A stretch of DNA of 64,000 nucleotides from Auricularia sp. M13 (GCA_037042915.1 CM073197.1:310001-374000); one strand, 5' to 3'; positions 9,973 through 20,954 are shown, numbered from the stretch's first letter. Numbers and translations are program-made. The notes: generated by a model not told the origin, from the letters alone.

Positions 9973-10724
9973 TGTAACGCCCGCTCTCTCGCTGCCGCTC
10001 GCTGACTATCCTGCAGTTCTCGCTTATCCGAGACCTTGTATGGATGTGCGCGGCATTTGAGACTGTAATGAGAAGTGTTCGGAAATGTAATAAAAAGACA
10101 CCACCACTCAGTATGGAACCAGCATGAACCCCAAGATCAGTCGCGCACTCTAACCACTTAGCCAAAGAGCTGGTGAGATAGAGGGCTCGTGACTTGGCCC
10201 AGTGATGCTGTCCGTGCGCAAATGCGCCAATCACTTTGCATTTGCGCTGAGTCTCGAGCCGGCCGACGACGCGCGTCTGCCCTTTGGGTCGAGACGCGTC
10301 CTTTGAGCTGCGGAGAGCTCGGGACCGAGGAGTTGAGGATGCCGGCGCGGCGCGTATGCCCCGGCTGCGGGATAGCGCGCCGCCGCAGTCCGTTTCATGC
10401 CGTCGGTACCGAGTATCCCGCCTCTCTGGAGTGCGGGATATGACGAGTACGACCGGCAGAGGTTATCCCGAGTCACAGGTGGACCGGGATAGCTGTGGAA
10501 TCCGAGTCAGGAGCCATTGCATGACTCCAACTGTGTTTTTAGTATAAATATCTGTATGTTAGCTATCCTAGAGTCCAGAGTCTGCTTTACAGAGACAATT
10601 CCCATTCATCCTTGAGTGAGAAAAAGTCCAAGCAGCCTCTCAAGATTGTCTAAAGGCCCAAAGCCATCGGTGAGTAATGACTTTATTACTTCTCACTATT
10701 CACTCATGGCCGCTTGGCCTTACA
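9973..10724 (+). repeat. 5' LTR of the gypsy element
   Basis: 752 bp, TG...CA ends, direct repeat of 20955-21708. Contains a TATA box (10543-10550) and, on the opposite strand, a tRNA-like segment near 10118-10180. Confidence 0.95.
10543..10550 (+). promoter_or_regulatory. TATA box of the gypsy 5' LTR
   Basis: TATAAATA within the LTR, in the usual U3 place. The same motif is at 21527-21534 in the 3' LTR. Confidence 0.6.
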
Positions 10725-10799
10725 TTTTTTGAATGAAACTTCTCTGTTTTGCATTTATGACCCTTGCATACAGTACTGATCACACTGCGTGCAGAAACT

Positions 10800-10995
10800 T
10801 TCACAGCAAATCTCAACCTCAACCTCAACCAACTCACTTCACTCTCACCATCACCCTCAACTCTCTCAAACCTCAACTCTCACCCTCTCCTCAACCTCTC
10901 AAGTCTCTCTTAAATCTCAAATCAAATCTCGGTTTCTTCTCTAAATCTGTCTCAGCCTCAAATCTCAGTTTCAAATCTCAACTCGAATTCGAAAA
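10800..10995 (+). repeat. CT/CA-rich leader of the gypsy element
   Basis: Between the 5' LTR and gag, about 200 bp of pyrimidine-rich low-complexity sequence built from CTCAACC and AAATCTC-like units. It is untranslated leader. I could not recognise a primer-binding site just after the LTR. Confidence 0.6.
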
Positions 10996-11015
10996 CAAAT
11001 AAAAACTCATTAAAA

Positions 11016-14000
11016 ATGGTCAAGACCCGTTCTGGAAGACGTTCGTACGCGAGTGACGAAGACACTCGCGCCCCCGGGTCGCTCCCGGGAGGACCGACCC
11101 CTTTGCACAATCGAGTCCGCGAGTTGCGTGACACGATTGCTCGGCTGGCGACGCCGCGCATTCCAGCGCGCCGCGTGTTCGCCATGCTGGATGCGGACTC
11201 CCCGGCGAGACGGGAGTCCTGGGAGGGTCTGATGACCCCAGCCAAACCAGCTGGAGCATCGAACGCCGGCGACTCTGCGCCCGCGACACCTGCTGCGTCG
11301 CGCACCGCACCCATGTCGCCGTTGACCCCGCTGAGCGAAGCGGGGTCCATTCATGTCAGCAAACTAGTCGGGGACTTCGAGTTCCCGCTAGCAGCAGATA
11401 AATCGACGGATTCGGCGGCGGACGCATCGTTCCGCACGGCCGACCCAGATACTGCGCCTACAACACCGTCAGTACCCCGCGTTTCACCCCTGGCGCAGCC
11501 GCACGGGCCAATCCGGCCAGTGCCAGCTGCGCCAGAGGGAACGGCAACGGTTGTAACTGGCGGCGGCGCGATCCAGTTGCCTGCTGCTGCAACTCCGGCA
11601 GATCCCGGAGTTGCACCAAAGCCGCCGACAGCTGACCCGCCGGGCTCAGAAAGGACGAGCCCGCCGAGAATACATCCGTCAGCAATGGTAGCTGAGCCAA
11701 CTGTCAAGTTCGGCACGCACACGTCGGGAGACGCAGGCGCGAATCCGACTTGGCGAACAGTTGGCGAAGGAACCATTGTCGACGCCGACGGATGGGTTAC
11801 CAAAATCAAGAAAGGCTCACCTCCGAAGCAAGCTAGCGAAGTGATCCCTGTGCCGACCATCTCGGGACCGCAGGATTTCCCTCCGTGGTACGCGCACTAC
11901 AACAGCGGGGATCACTCGGTCAGAATTGAGCCGTGGGTAGCAGAAGAAGAAACTTACCCTAAACATGCGCAGGACCTACCCGCCGTCGAGAGCGACAAAG
12001 AAGAGGGTCCAAGCAGTCGCCCATCGTCTCGGGCGACTAGCGCGGTACCTTCCCTCGTCGCCCCAAGTGATACGACGAGCGGTGCTACAACTGGTCCATT
12101 TCTCAGTGAACCAGCTACAGCGCCGTCAAGCCCCCACTCGACGCTCGAACCACTGCCGCTGCAGCCTGGAGAAGAGCCTGCGACATCCGTTAGTGCATAC
12201 GTGAAGAAATTACGCAAGTTCAGCGAGTCTGCGCTGGACAAGTACCACGACGAAGGACTGGATCCCGCGCTCGCTTATATGAGCGGGATATTTCCAGACC
12301 ATCGAGTGGAAGTACTGCGTCAGTGGCTTAATTACGTGAATGAAAGCGTAACGCACTCGAAGCCGCTGGCCGCGACCGCCCTGGTTAAATTCGCGAACAA
12401 CGAGATACCTGCGCATTTAGTCAAGCCAGTGCAGGCACCACCGAAACCGAAGACGTACAGCGAGGCCGCTCGTACGTCTCCCTCGCCCAAGACTCGACCG
12501 TTACCTGATCCCATCGGCACTGGACGCCCGGGAAAAGGCAAAGGCGTGGACCCGCTGGAGAGACCCACAGCGACCTCCACGCCTAAGTCAGTCCGGTTCT
12601 CCTTCGCCGACTCGTCGTCGCCGCTGCCGTCGTATCAAGCCGACCCAGCGCCAGTCACGCCGGGTATCCTGCGGCGGACGAAGGCAAGCTCGTCGCTCGC
12701 CTCGACTGCGCAGCAACAGCACGGTGTCGTGCAGGCGAAAACGGCCGTACTCGAGTCACAGCTCGGCCAGGGAATACCTGTCTGGGGAACAGCGTCAGCG
12801 AAGACTACGCCCGTTCCCCACAGCAAAAACGTACCTTTCCCACCGGGAGGGATGGTGCGCAGCATCACCGTGCACAACTCCAACCCGGAGACGCCGCGAG
12901 CAAGAGCAGCGCCGCCGGGTGGGTATTACTCGGAAGCTGGAGGGTTGCCTGGAGCCCTCAGCGGAGGTGCCCCAGTCCGTTCCACGTTTTTTCGGAGCGA
13001 TTCGTCCGACTCGGGCGATGTCGCATACCCTGTCAGCAGCCGGTCAGCTAGAAATAAGGTAAGAACGGCTCACCTATTCGATTCTGCGATAAACCTCACC
13101 AAGTACCCCGTGCAGGTGCGAACAAATCAGCAAAGCTGGGGAAAACCAGCCCCAGCTGCGCTAGATTCGTCCGCCCCTGCGTCTGGAGCACCGCACGGCG
13201 AGCGGGATGCTCGCCGCGGACCTCTTGACTCTGGGAAACCGCCGGCTGGACCGCCGAGCGGGCCCAGTGACCCACCGCGACCGCCAACACCGCCGAGCCC
13301 TGACCCAGTTGGGAACGGGCGTGGCGGCGGTAATGGCGGAAGCGGAGGGGGACCTGGTGGGAATGGCGGAGGAGGAGAATGGGGTCCGCCGGGAGGCGGA
13401 TCTCCGGGCGGTAATGGCGGACAAGGCGGCTCGCCACCGCCGCCTGACGGTTCTGACCCAGCGCCGCCTGCTGGAGGGGATCCCGGAGACGACTCTGGAG
13501 ATGAGTCGGACGGCAGGGACGACGAAGACGACTTGCGCGCGCGGCGCAAGCTCGTCTCTCAGATGAAAATCAAACAACCGCGCATCTACGATGGACGCGC
13601 GGACGTTGACGTCTACGACCAGTGGTGTTACGAAGTCGACCTTTGGAAACGGTTAAACGGAGTGCGTACCAAATGGGCCATCCCGATGATGTCAAGCTTT
13701 CTGTCGGAAAAAGCGTTGCGATGGTTTATGAGCAATATCGTCTTGTCCGAGGAGAAGTGGACGATGAGGAAGTTCTTTAATGAACTGTTCGACCACTGCT
13801 TCCCCTCGGACTTCAAGCTCATGCTGCGTAAGCGCTTCGCGCAGTCGACTCAAGGCCAACGCGACGTGCGCGAGTTCGCGCGAGACATCCAAGTGCTCGC
13901 GCGGCGGTTCCCTGACATCGGAGAGCGTCAGCTCATCCAGGTGTTATGGGAAGGAGTGCACAGTTACATACGCTCTAAATGGTTCGACTACGGCTTCAAC

Positions 14001-14615
14001 ATCGATGAGAGCCCGTTTGACCAACTGGTAACTGCCGCGGAGCAGTTCGAGAAGGGCGAGCGCGCCCGCGCAGGTGTCGACCGCCATATGCACACTTCGG
14101 ACCGCGTTCACGGTCGGACAGCATCGAGCTCTGCTCCAAACTGGCGTCAGCGCGTTCAGAACGCGAGTCTTGCCGTCGGACGACCCACCTCGCGACCGAA
14201 AACCTGGATCCGCAGCAATGCTGTCGGGTTCCAGCCCAGTCGCAGCCGCGGTGGATTCAGAGGATCCAACGGCCGCGGAGGTGCGAGAGGAGGACCGACC
14301 ACGGGCCCTCCACGCTCGCACGACGGCCAATTCGTACGGCGCGAAGCTCTCAGCGCCGAGGAAAAAGCGCGCTTGCAGGCGGAGGGAAAGTGCTTCATCT
14401 GCAAGAGCGAGGGGCATTTCAGCCGAAACTGCCCCACGCGGATGCAGGCACGCCGCCCGGCGGTTCTGCACTCGAGCGCTGCGCGCGTCAGCAAACCGTT
14501 TGCACCGAAGATCAAGGCCATTCGAGCTCACCGTGTAGAACTTCAAGACGAGATCCCGTACGACGAGCGCGAGTCAGTGACGAGAATGCGCTGCAGCTCG
14601 CGGGGATGCGCCTGA
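11016..14615 (+). CDS. Gypsy Gag polyprotein
   Basis: 1199 codons. The N-terminal ~850 residues are unusually long, Pro/Ser/Thr-rich and then Gly-rich (13310-13420), probably disordered. The retrotransposon gag capsid-like domain spans about 13575-14070, with DVYDQWCYEVDLW, ALRWFMSN, FFNELFDHCFP and REFARDIQVLARRFP. A basic stretch and a CCHC zinc knuckle (CFICKSEGHFSRNC) follow at about 14391-14432. The 3' end overlaps pol in a different frame, a set-up from which this family is known to make Gag-Pol by frameshifting. It packages element RNA into particles. Confidence 0.9.
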   Translation: MVKTRSGRRSYASDEDTRAPGSLPGGPTPLHNRVRELRDTIARLATPRIPARRVFAMLDADSPARRESWEGLMTPAKPAGASNAGDSAPATPAASRTAPMSPLTPLSEAGSIHVSKLVGDFEFPLAADKSTDSAADASFRTADPDTAPTTPSVPRVSPLAQPHGPIRPVPAAPEGTATVVTGGGAIQLPAAATPADPGVAPKPPTADPPGSERTSPPRIHPSAMVAEPTVKFGTHTSGDAGANPTWRTVGEGTIVDADGWVTKIKKGSPPKQASEVIPVPTISGPQDFPPWYAHYNSGDHSVRIEPWVAEEETYPKHAQDLPAVESDKEEGPSSRPSSRATSAVPSLVAPSDTTSGATTGPFLSEPATAPSSPHSTLEPLPLQPGEEPATSVSAYVKKLRKFSESALDKYHDEGLDPALAYMSGIFPDHRVEVLRQWLNYVNESVTHSKPLAATALVKFANNEIPAHLVKPVQAPPKPKTYSEAARTSPSPKTRPLPDPIGTGRPGKGKGVDPLERPTATSTPKSVRFSFADSSSPLPSYQADPAPVTPGILRRTKASSSLASTAQQQHGVVQAKTAVLESQLGQGIPVWGTASAKTTPVPHSKNVPFPPGGMVRSITVHNSNPETPRARAAPPGGYYSEAGGLPGALSGGAPVRSTFFRSDSSDSGDVAYPVSSRSARNKVRTAHLFDSAINLTKYPVQVRTNQQSWGKPAPAALDSSAPASGAPHGERDARRGPLDSGKPPAGPPSGPSDPPRPPTPPSPDPVGNGRGGGNGGSGGGPGGNGGGGEWGPPGGGSPGGNGGQGGSPPPPDGSDPAPPAGGDPGDDSGDESDGRDDEDDLRARRKLVSQMKIKQPRIYDGRADVDVYDQWCYEVDLWKRLNGVRTKWAIPMMSSFLSEKALRWFMSNIVLSEEKWTMRKFFNELFDHCFPSDFKLMLRKRFAQSTQGQRDVREFARDIQVLARRFPDIGERQLIQVLWEGVHSYIRSKWFDYGFNIDESPFDQLVTAAEQFEKGERARAGVDRHMHTSDRVHGRTASSSAPNWRQRVQNASLAVGRPTSRPKTWIRSNAVGFQPSRSRGGFRGSNGRGGARGGPTTGPPRSHDGQFVRREALSAEEKARLQAEGKCFICKSEGHFSRNCPTRMQARRPAVLHSSAARVSKPFAPKIKAIRAHRVELQDEIPYDERESVTRMRCSSRGCA

Positions 14616-17600
14616 TGATCGATCACCCCGAGAGCGAGCACGAGCTCGCCTACGCCAAGCCCTACATCGTCGAGGAGGTGTTGATCGGTAAATTCAAGAA
14701 TTATTTTGGAAATCTCACCTCGCTGGACGGCACCGTGAAGATGCATGTCGATCGCCGGTTTACGGTCAACTACGATGAAGAGAACAATTCGTTCGTTGTG
14801 AACGACTGGGGTACCGGTGATGCTTATGAAGTCTACCGTGACGACTTCCTGGCCGGAGACTTGCGTGTGTCTGCGATCGTGCGCCGTCACGTCGAGAGAC
14901 ACGCAGGCTACGATGGACCAACCATCGCAAGCCTACGCGGTCTCAGTATTCCGAACGAAAGAAACCCGGACTACTCACCCGATCACGCTGTAGTCTTTCT
15001 CAACGGCGAATTCCGGCTAATGTCCAACGAGCAAGCGCACCAACTTGGAGTCGACAATCAGCGTTACGTGATTATGCGCAGCCGCGGACAGACCTTTGTT
15101 CGCGACCTGGAAACGCGGCTTGACTATCACGTAACGCCTGAGATCGCGGCCGCGGGAATCAACATTCCCGCAGTGCTGCACCGCGCCGAGCTTCATTCGA
15201 CTGTGGAACCTGTGAGTACCGCGCCTCTTCCAGTAACAACTCAGGCTGACCTTCTCTCCCGCAGCGGGATCGCGTGTCACGCGATTACCGTGAGTTCCTC
15301 GCGTCCAGTCGGCGCGGGGCGAGCGGGCAGTAGTGGGATAAGGAAGCCGGGAGCTTCAGAACCGCTTGAGCGTACAGCCATGCGGGTAAGAAGCATATCC
15401 CGGATGGTTCCTAGGCCGGTTGTAGTGGAAGCGCGTGTACAAGACCGGGTTGTCCGCGTATTAATAGATTCGGGATCCCTCGCGGATTTTGTCTCTACAA
15501 CGCTAGTGGATCAGCTCAGGTTGAAAGTGAGAGCACTAGAGCGACCAATACCAGTGCAGCTCGCAGTGAAAGGATCGCGGTCAAAGATCAATGTCGAAGT
15601 TTCTGCGCAGTTTAAGTATCAAGACATTGACTGCGAGAAACGATTCGATGTTGCTAACCTTGACAATTACGACCTCATTTTAGGAACCCCGTTCATGTGG
15701 CAACACTCAGTCGCCATTGGTCTCAACCCGACGCGCGTGGTTATCGGGAACGCGAAGCCTGAGCCGATTCAGGGCTCTGAGGCGTTCTCACTGTCCGCCG
15801 CGGCTGCGATCATCAATGAGGAGCGACTGGAAACACTGCGTCAGCAAATGAAGAAGGAGGCGGAAGACCTCTGCAAGGATGTGTGGCTCACCGAGCTCCC
15901 GCCGCTGCGTGCGATTAACCACACGATTCCTCTCATCGATGAGAAGAAAATATATCCGTGGCGTCCATCGCGCTGTCCAGAGGCAATGAGAAGTCTGTGG
16001 ACGGAGAAGAAAAATGCTTACCTCGCGACGGGACGCTGGAGACTTGCCTCAGGGACGAGTTGCACGCCACTGCTCATTATCCCGAAGCCACCGAAGGGAG
16101 ACGGAGTTCTGCGCATGCGCACTGTTGTAGACAAGCGAGCGCAGAACGAGAATACATTGAAGATCGCGACGCCGTTGCCGGATATCGACACGATCCTCAG
16201 GAGTGTCGTGCGGCGACCGTGGAGAAGTCTCATAGATGGCAAAGATGCCTATGAGCAGATTCGCGTGGTCCCCGAGCACGTCAGCCGAACGCTTTTCAAT
16301 ACGCCTGACGGGACCATGGAAAGCTTAGTGCTTCAAATCGGAGACTGCAACGGTTCAGCAACTTACCAGATGCTAATGAACCATATCTTCTCAGAGCACT
16401 TAGGCGTTTGGATGGACGTCTACTTGGACGACATCATAATTTACTCATATACTCTCGAGGAGCATGTGGAGCACATCCGAACGGTGTTCAAGATCCTGCG
16501 CGAAAATAAATTCTATTTGAGCGCGGACAAGATGCAGCTATTCGCGGCGGAGATTAATATTCTAGGGCATATCATCGACGAGCATGGGATACGAATGGAC
16601 CCACATAAGGTCGATTCGGTCGCGAACTGGAAAGTGCCCACGAGTCGATCACTCCTCCAGAGTTTCCTCGGCGCAGTGGGCTTCCTCGCTCCCGACTGCG
16701 CTGGTATCCGCATTCCCATGGGCGTCCTGACGCCATTGACTGGCGTGAATCGGCCTTGGCGATGGGGCGCGACCGAACAGCGCGCGTTCGACGATATACG
16801 CAGGATCGTTTCTGAGCATAGCAATCAGCATAGGGTCGCGATAAACTACGACAAAGGCGCACCTTGGATCAACCTGGTCACGGACGCTTGCTTGACGGGC
16901 GGCAGTGGCTATATCAGCCAAGGCGACGACCTCGCCACGGCCAAGGTATGCGCGTTCTGGAGCGGGAAGTTCAATCCCGCTCAGCAGAACTACCCCGTGC
17001 ACGAGCTGGAGCTCCTCGCTATCGTCGAGTCGCTGAAACGGTTCCGCGGAATGCTGCACGGTGCGCGGTTCCGGATCTGCACCGACCACAAGGCCCTGCA
17101 ATATTTCATGAGCCAAAGGTCGCTGTCATCGCGGCAGAGCCGCTGGCTGGACGTACTAAACGAGTTCGATTTTGAAGTCATGTATATCCCAGGCGAAACC
17201 AACAAGTTCGCCGATGCATTGTCCAGGCTGTACAGCGAAGACAAGGCGGGGACGGTGCGGGCCCCCAGCGAACTCATCTACGAGGAGAACGACACCGACG
17301 ATGAGCCCGCGCTACAATCTAACGCCGTGGGACTCACCTGGAGGGCGCGCGCGTCGCGCTGGCTGTCAGCGCCGGTGCTGACAGGTCGTGAAGCGCTGGC
17401 GAGCTTCGCTACGTCGGTCCAGCGACAGGAATCCCCTGATAGACGTAACAAAGGTGATACGAAAAGTCAGCATCAGGCGGTGCATCGTAACAAAGGTGAT
17501 ACGAAAGTTGACGCACCTTCAAACGACGCCGTCCGACGGTCTGCGCGACTCGGCGCGAAGACGGGCCCGCCGGCCTGGGCGAGTTTGATCCAGGGTCGGC

Positions 17601-19438
17601 GCCGTCCCCGGCGTGGGGAGTACAACGGCGCGCCCGCGAATGCGGACACGCCTGATGCGGCCTCGAATGAGGCTGCGCCCGAAGTGGTGAAGATGGGCGA
17701 GCCCGCGAATGCGGACCCGCCCCGCGTGCTGGAACCCGCGCAGCCCAGCGGAGGGCGCGACCACGACGAAGAAGAAGAAGTCGGAGAGGACGCGCGGTCG
17801 CCGGCGAACGTCTCGCCGTCGCGCGCCTCGGGGGATGTGATAAGACAAGATGCGGAAACAGCCGAACCGCCTCTTGACTACCGTCTCGCTGACATAGCGT
17901 CGGTGCTGAAGGCCACTGAGCCTCAGCTAAGTATACCTGCTATTTTCGAGGACGAGTACAAGAGCGACAAATTCTTCAAGATAATCATCGAAAATCCCAA
18001 CGATTACCGGAATTTCCAAATCAAGGCAGGGATCATGCGCATGATTACCGATGAGGAGTCGCTAATCTGTGTCCCTGATTTCTTGCACCAGGGCCGTTCC
18101 GTTCGCGAGATAATCATCTCGCAGTCCCATTCGATCCTCGCACATCTCAGTGCAAGCAAGACTTTGCAGTACATTCGAACTGCATTTTGGTGGCGCGACA
18201 TGCGCCGCGACGTTGAATCTTTTTGCAGGAGTTGCAGCGTCTGCTCCTTGAACAGGGCAAACAGCCAGCAACCCCTGGGCAAACTCAAGACACTGCCAGT
18301 GCCGTCACGGCCCTGGCAGTCCATTGGGATCGACTTCGTCGGGCCGTTGCCCGACTCGTTCACACGGCTCGGTCGATTCGATATGATTTGCGTCATAATC
18401 GATCACCTCACATCGATGGTACATATTGTACCAACTCAGTCAACATACAAGGCTACTGATATCGCAGAGCTTGTGTTCGAACATGTCTACAAGCTGCACG
18501 GACTACCGGAGCGCATCGTGAGTGACCGGGACTCGCTGTTTACCAGCATTTTCTGGCGCAACCTGCACGATCTTATAGGCGTGGATCTCAGGATGTCGTC
18601 CGCTTATCACCCAGAGACGGACGGATCGACCGAGCGTGCTAATCGTACCATGGTGCAAATGCTGCGCGTTTGCGCGCTTGCGAATCCGACCGACTGGGCG
18701 AAACGGTTACCCGCGATCGAGTTCGCGATGAATTCCGCGGTCTCAGAGACCACGGGATTTTCTCCTTTCTATCTGAACTACGGTGCGCTGCCCCGAGCTC
18801 TCAAGTGGAACGCGAGCTCACCGTATCCCGGCGTTATCAAATTTGCGCGCATGATGAAAGATGCGATCATGCAAGCGCATGACGCTATCATCGATGCACG
18901 CGTCCGCCAGACTCGGCAGGCGAACAAGCACCGCCGAACGACGCCTTTCGGTGAGGGGGACTGGGTTTACCTGTCCACGAAGAATCTCACATTGCCGAAG
19001 GGTGCGTCGCGTAAACTTGCGCCGAAGTATATTGGCCCTTACAAGATTACTCGGACGCTCGTACGTGATACCACGTTCGAGCTCGATCTGCCGCAGGAAT
19101 TGCGCGCTCGCGGCATACATAACGCGTTTCACGCGTCGCTACTCCGGCCGCACGTGATCAACGATGACAAACGATTCCCGGGCCGACTGCTAGGACAACT
19201 ACCTGGATTCGGTCCGTCTCCCGACGAGTGGACCGTGTCTGAAATCACTAACCATTATGGCAAAGGACGAGATCTATTATTCGAGGTCAAATGGAATACC
19301 GGACAAGTCAGCTGGGAGCGACTCCGCGAGGTGAAGCACCTCGCAGCGCTCGAGTCCTATCTCCAGGCCATGGGGGTGGAGAAACCCCGTGACCTGCCAG
19401 CAGGTATGTCCGTCCCGCCGGAAGACACTCGCGACTAA
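14390..19438 (+). CDS. Gypsy Pol polyprotein (PR-RT-RNase H-IN-chromodomain)
   Basis: 1682 codons. Aspartic protease motif LIDSGS at about 15461. RT with the catalytic YLDD box (YLDDIIIYS, about 16420-16446). RNase H from about 16880 (VTDACLTGG), with ICTDHKAL. A zinc-binding HHCC at about 18130-18240 (HSILAHLSASK...CRSCSVC). The integrase DDE core follows with GIDFVGP, VSDRDSLFTS and HPETDGSTERANR. A C-terminal chromodomain-like segment (WTVSEI...LFEVKWNTGQVSWERLREV, about 19220-19350) could steer insertion to marked chromatin. Its frame is -1 relative to gag with about 225 nt overlap. It looks whole. Confidence 0.92.
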   Translation: MLHLQERGAFQPKLPHADAGTPPGGSALERCARQQTVCTEDQGHSSSPCRTSRRDPVRRARVSDENALQLAGMRLMIDHPESEHELAYAKPYIVEEVLIGKFKNYFGNLTSLDGTVKMHVDRRFTVNYDEENNSFVVNDWGTGDAYEVYRDDFLAGDLRVSAIVRRHVERHAGYDGPTIASLRGLSIPNERNPDYSPDHAVVFLNGEFRLMSNEQAHQLGVDNQRYVIMRSRGQTFVRDLETRLDYHVTPEIAAAGINIPAVLHRAELHSTVEPVSTAPLPVTTQADLLSRSGIACHAITVSSSRPVGAGRAGSSGIRKPGASEPLERTAMRVRSISRMVPRPVVVEARVQDRVVRVLIDSGSLADFVSTTLVDQLRLKVRALERPIPVQLAVKGSRSKINVEVSAQFKYQDIDCEKRFDVANLDNYDLILGTPFMWQHSVAIGLNPTRVVIGNAKPEPIQGSEAFSLSAAAAIINEERLETLRQQMKKEAEDLCKDVWLTELPPLRAINHTIPLIDEKKIYPWRPSRCPEAMRSLWTEKKNAYLATGRWRLASGTSCTPLLIIPKPPKGDGVLRMRTVVDKRAQNENTLKIATPLPDIDTILRSVVRRPWRSLIDGKDAYEQIRVVPEHVSRTLFNTPDGTMESLVLQIGDCNGSATYQMLMNHIFSEHLGVWMDVYLDDIIIYSYTLEEHVEHIRTVFKILRENKFYLSADKMQLFAAEINILGHIIDEHGIRMDPHKVDSVANWKVPTSRSLLQSFLGAVGFLAPDCAGIRIPMGVLTPLTGVNRPWRWGATEQRAFDDIRRIVSEHSNQHRVAINYDKGAPWINLVTDACLTGGSGYISQGDDLATAKVCAFWSGKFNPAQQNYPVHELELLAIVESLKRFRGMLHGARFRICTDHKALQYFMSQRSLSSRQSRWLDVLNEFDFEVMYIPGETNKFADALSRLYSEDKAGTVRAPSELIYEENDTDDEPALQSNAVGLTWRARASRWLSAPVLTGREALASFATSVQRQESPDRRNKGDTKSQHQAVHRNKGDTKVDAPSNDAVRRSARLGAKTGPPAWASLIQGRRRPRRGEYNGAPANADTPDAASNEAAPEVVKMGEPANADPPRVLEPAQPSGGRDHDEEEEVGEDARSPANVSPSRASGDVIRQDAETAEPPLDYRLADIASVLKATEPQLSIPAIFEDEYKSDKFFKIIIENPNDYRNFQIKAGIMRMITDEESLICVPDFLHQGRSVREIIISQSHSILAHLSASKTLQYIRTAFWWRDMRRDVESFCRSCSVCSLNRANSQQPLGKLKTLPVPSRPWQSIGIDFVGPLPDSFTRLGRFDMICVIIDHLTSMVHIVPTQSTYKATDIAELVFEHVYKLHGLPERIVSDRDSLFTSIFWRNLHDLIGVDLRMSSAYHPETDGSTERANRTMVQMLRVCALANPTDWAKRLPAIEFAMNSAVSETTGFSPFYLNYGALPRALKWNASSPYPGVIKFARMMKDAIMQAHDAIIDARVRQTRQANKHRRTTPFGEGDWVYLSTKNLTLPKGASRKLAPKYIGPYKITRTLVRDTTFELDLPQELRARGIHNAFHASLLRPHVINDDKRFPGRLLGQLPGFGPSPDEWTVSEITNHYGKGRDLLFEVKWNTGQVSWERLREVKHLAALESYLQAMGVEKPRDLPAGMSVPPEDTRD

Positions 19439-19692
19439 TGATCCTTGACGGGATCATGCAGGGTCGCGGGTCCGATGCTGAATCAACGGCGCTGGGAGCA
19501 GTCTCCCAGTGCATACAGCCAGCCAGGACGCGCTGCGCGAAGCACGCGCGTCCTCAGGGTCATCGAGAAGGAAGAAAGGACCGTATGGTCCCCTCTCGGC
19601 GTTTATAAGGGGAGCAATAGCTCCAGACTTTCCCTATCGCAAGTTGACTGCTCCCAACAGCGCGTCACACTCGTACACCCCAATCCGCGCTT

Positions 19693-20924
19693 ATGGCCAG
19701 CAACCCCACCAATGCCACAGCTTCCCAGGATCCTCGTCTCACGCCGCGCACTAGCGGCGCTGCTGCAACCAGACCGGTGCGCTCGACGTCTCGGATATTG
19801 AGCATCTCACTAAATGAGATGGTTGTAGCAACCAGGAGCGGCGCCGCCACCAGCCAACGGCGTCGGCGCCACACCTTCCAACACCTACCCGACAACTAAC
19901 CTCCCTGGCGGAGGGTTGGGCGGGCCTCCGCGGACTTTGGCGGACGCTCACTTCAACGTTAACCCCGGCACCGGAACTCCCTACGCGCCATCTGCGTGTG
20001 AGTACCCCGGTCTCTCGACGTCGGCAGCAGTCACTAACACCCGACTGCAGCTGCAATTTACGATTCGGGTCGAGCTATCGTGCTCGACCCCTACCACTCT
20101 GGCCGCATCGCGACGGAGCTAGCCGACGTGCTGCGCCCGACGCTCGCGGGACTGTACTCGTCAACCAACGAGACTTTCCTGCGCAGCGAGCGCGCTGCAG
20201 TCATGGGCGAGAGGGCGAAGAACGCCGTGGCCGATCTTCAGGTCACCATGACGTCCCAAACGTCGAGTATCGCCACCGCCGTCGACCGCGTCGATCGGCT
20301 CATCCGCGGGCTCCACAGGCCACCTACACCTGAGGACGTTGCTCGAGTCGTCAGCAAGGAGCTCGCGAAGGTCGGCTTCGCAACACCTGACTCGGTCTCA
20401 GCTCGCGTGCGCAGATTACACAGTGCGCGCTCGACTGAATCTTATTATATTCATAGGTCGTGGGCGAGTTCGACCGACGCTTCTCAGTAATGTATCAGCG
20501 CGTAATCGGCATGGAAGGCGAGGTGAAATCCATCCGCGCAGGCGTCGACGACGCAATGCGGATGGTTCACAACAATCTCAGCCTGCTGCGCGAGATCACG
20601 CTGCGCCACGCCGAGCTCGCTGAGAATGCCGAGATCAAGCGCAAACGCGGCAAGAAGGGTCCAGTTCGCACTGGTACCCTCATCGCGGCTGCTGCACGCG
20701 CCGCGGCGCCGTATATGCGTCCTCCCGTCGTGATCGCTGAGGGCGCCGCAGATCCCATGGCCGCGGTGCTGCAGAAGGTGGCTGACGACCGCGAATCCGC
20801 CGAGCTCGCGTCTCAACTGACGCGCGAGCTCTCGCCGGTCTCCCCGCCGTATGAACCCGAGGAGGGCGAGGTCGTCGACCCTTCCGCCGTCGCCAGCGGC
20901 AGCGGATCGAGCGGCTCAACTTAG
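19693..20924 (+). CDS. Accessory coding region downstream of gypsy pol
   Basis: Between the pol stop and the 3' LTR lies about 1.2 kb with open segments (for example 19693-19899, 20080-20490, 20460-20924) whose codon use resembles gag/pol. The pieces abut GTGAGT and CTGCAG-type splice signals, so one spliced gene is plausible; gypsy kin are known to splice downstream ORFs. The C-terminal segment has a long helical, coiled-coil-like stretch (REITLRHAELAENAEIKRKRGKK), basic residues, then an acidic tail. There is no recognisable envelope, so function is unknown. Confidence 0.5.
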
Positions 20925-20954
20925 AAGCCGCTATACCGGACTTCGGAGGGCGTA

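Noticed and set aside
10725-10800. Primer-binding site directly after the gypsy 5' LTR
   Set aside because: No clear match to a tRNA 3' end can be seen; left open.
13127-13577. Long minus-strand and alternate-frame ORFs over the Gly/Pro-rich part of gag
   Set aside because: They are shadows of GC-rich repetitive coding sequence.
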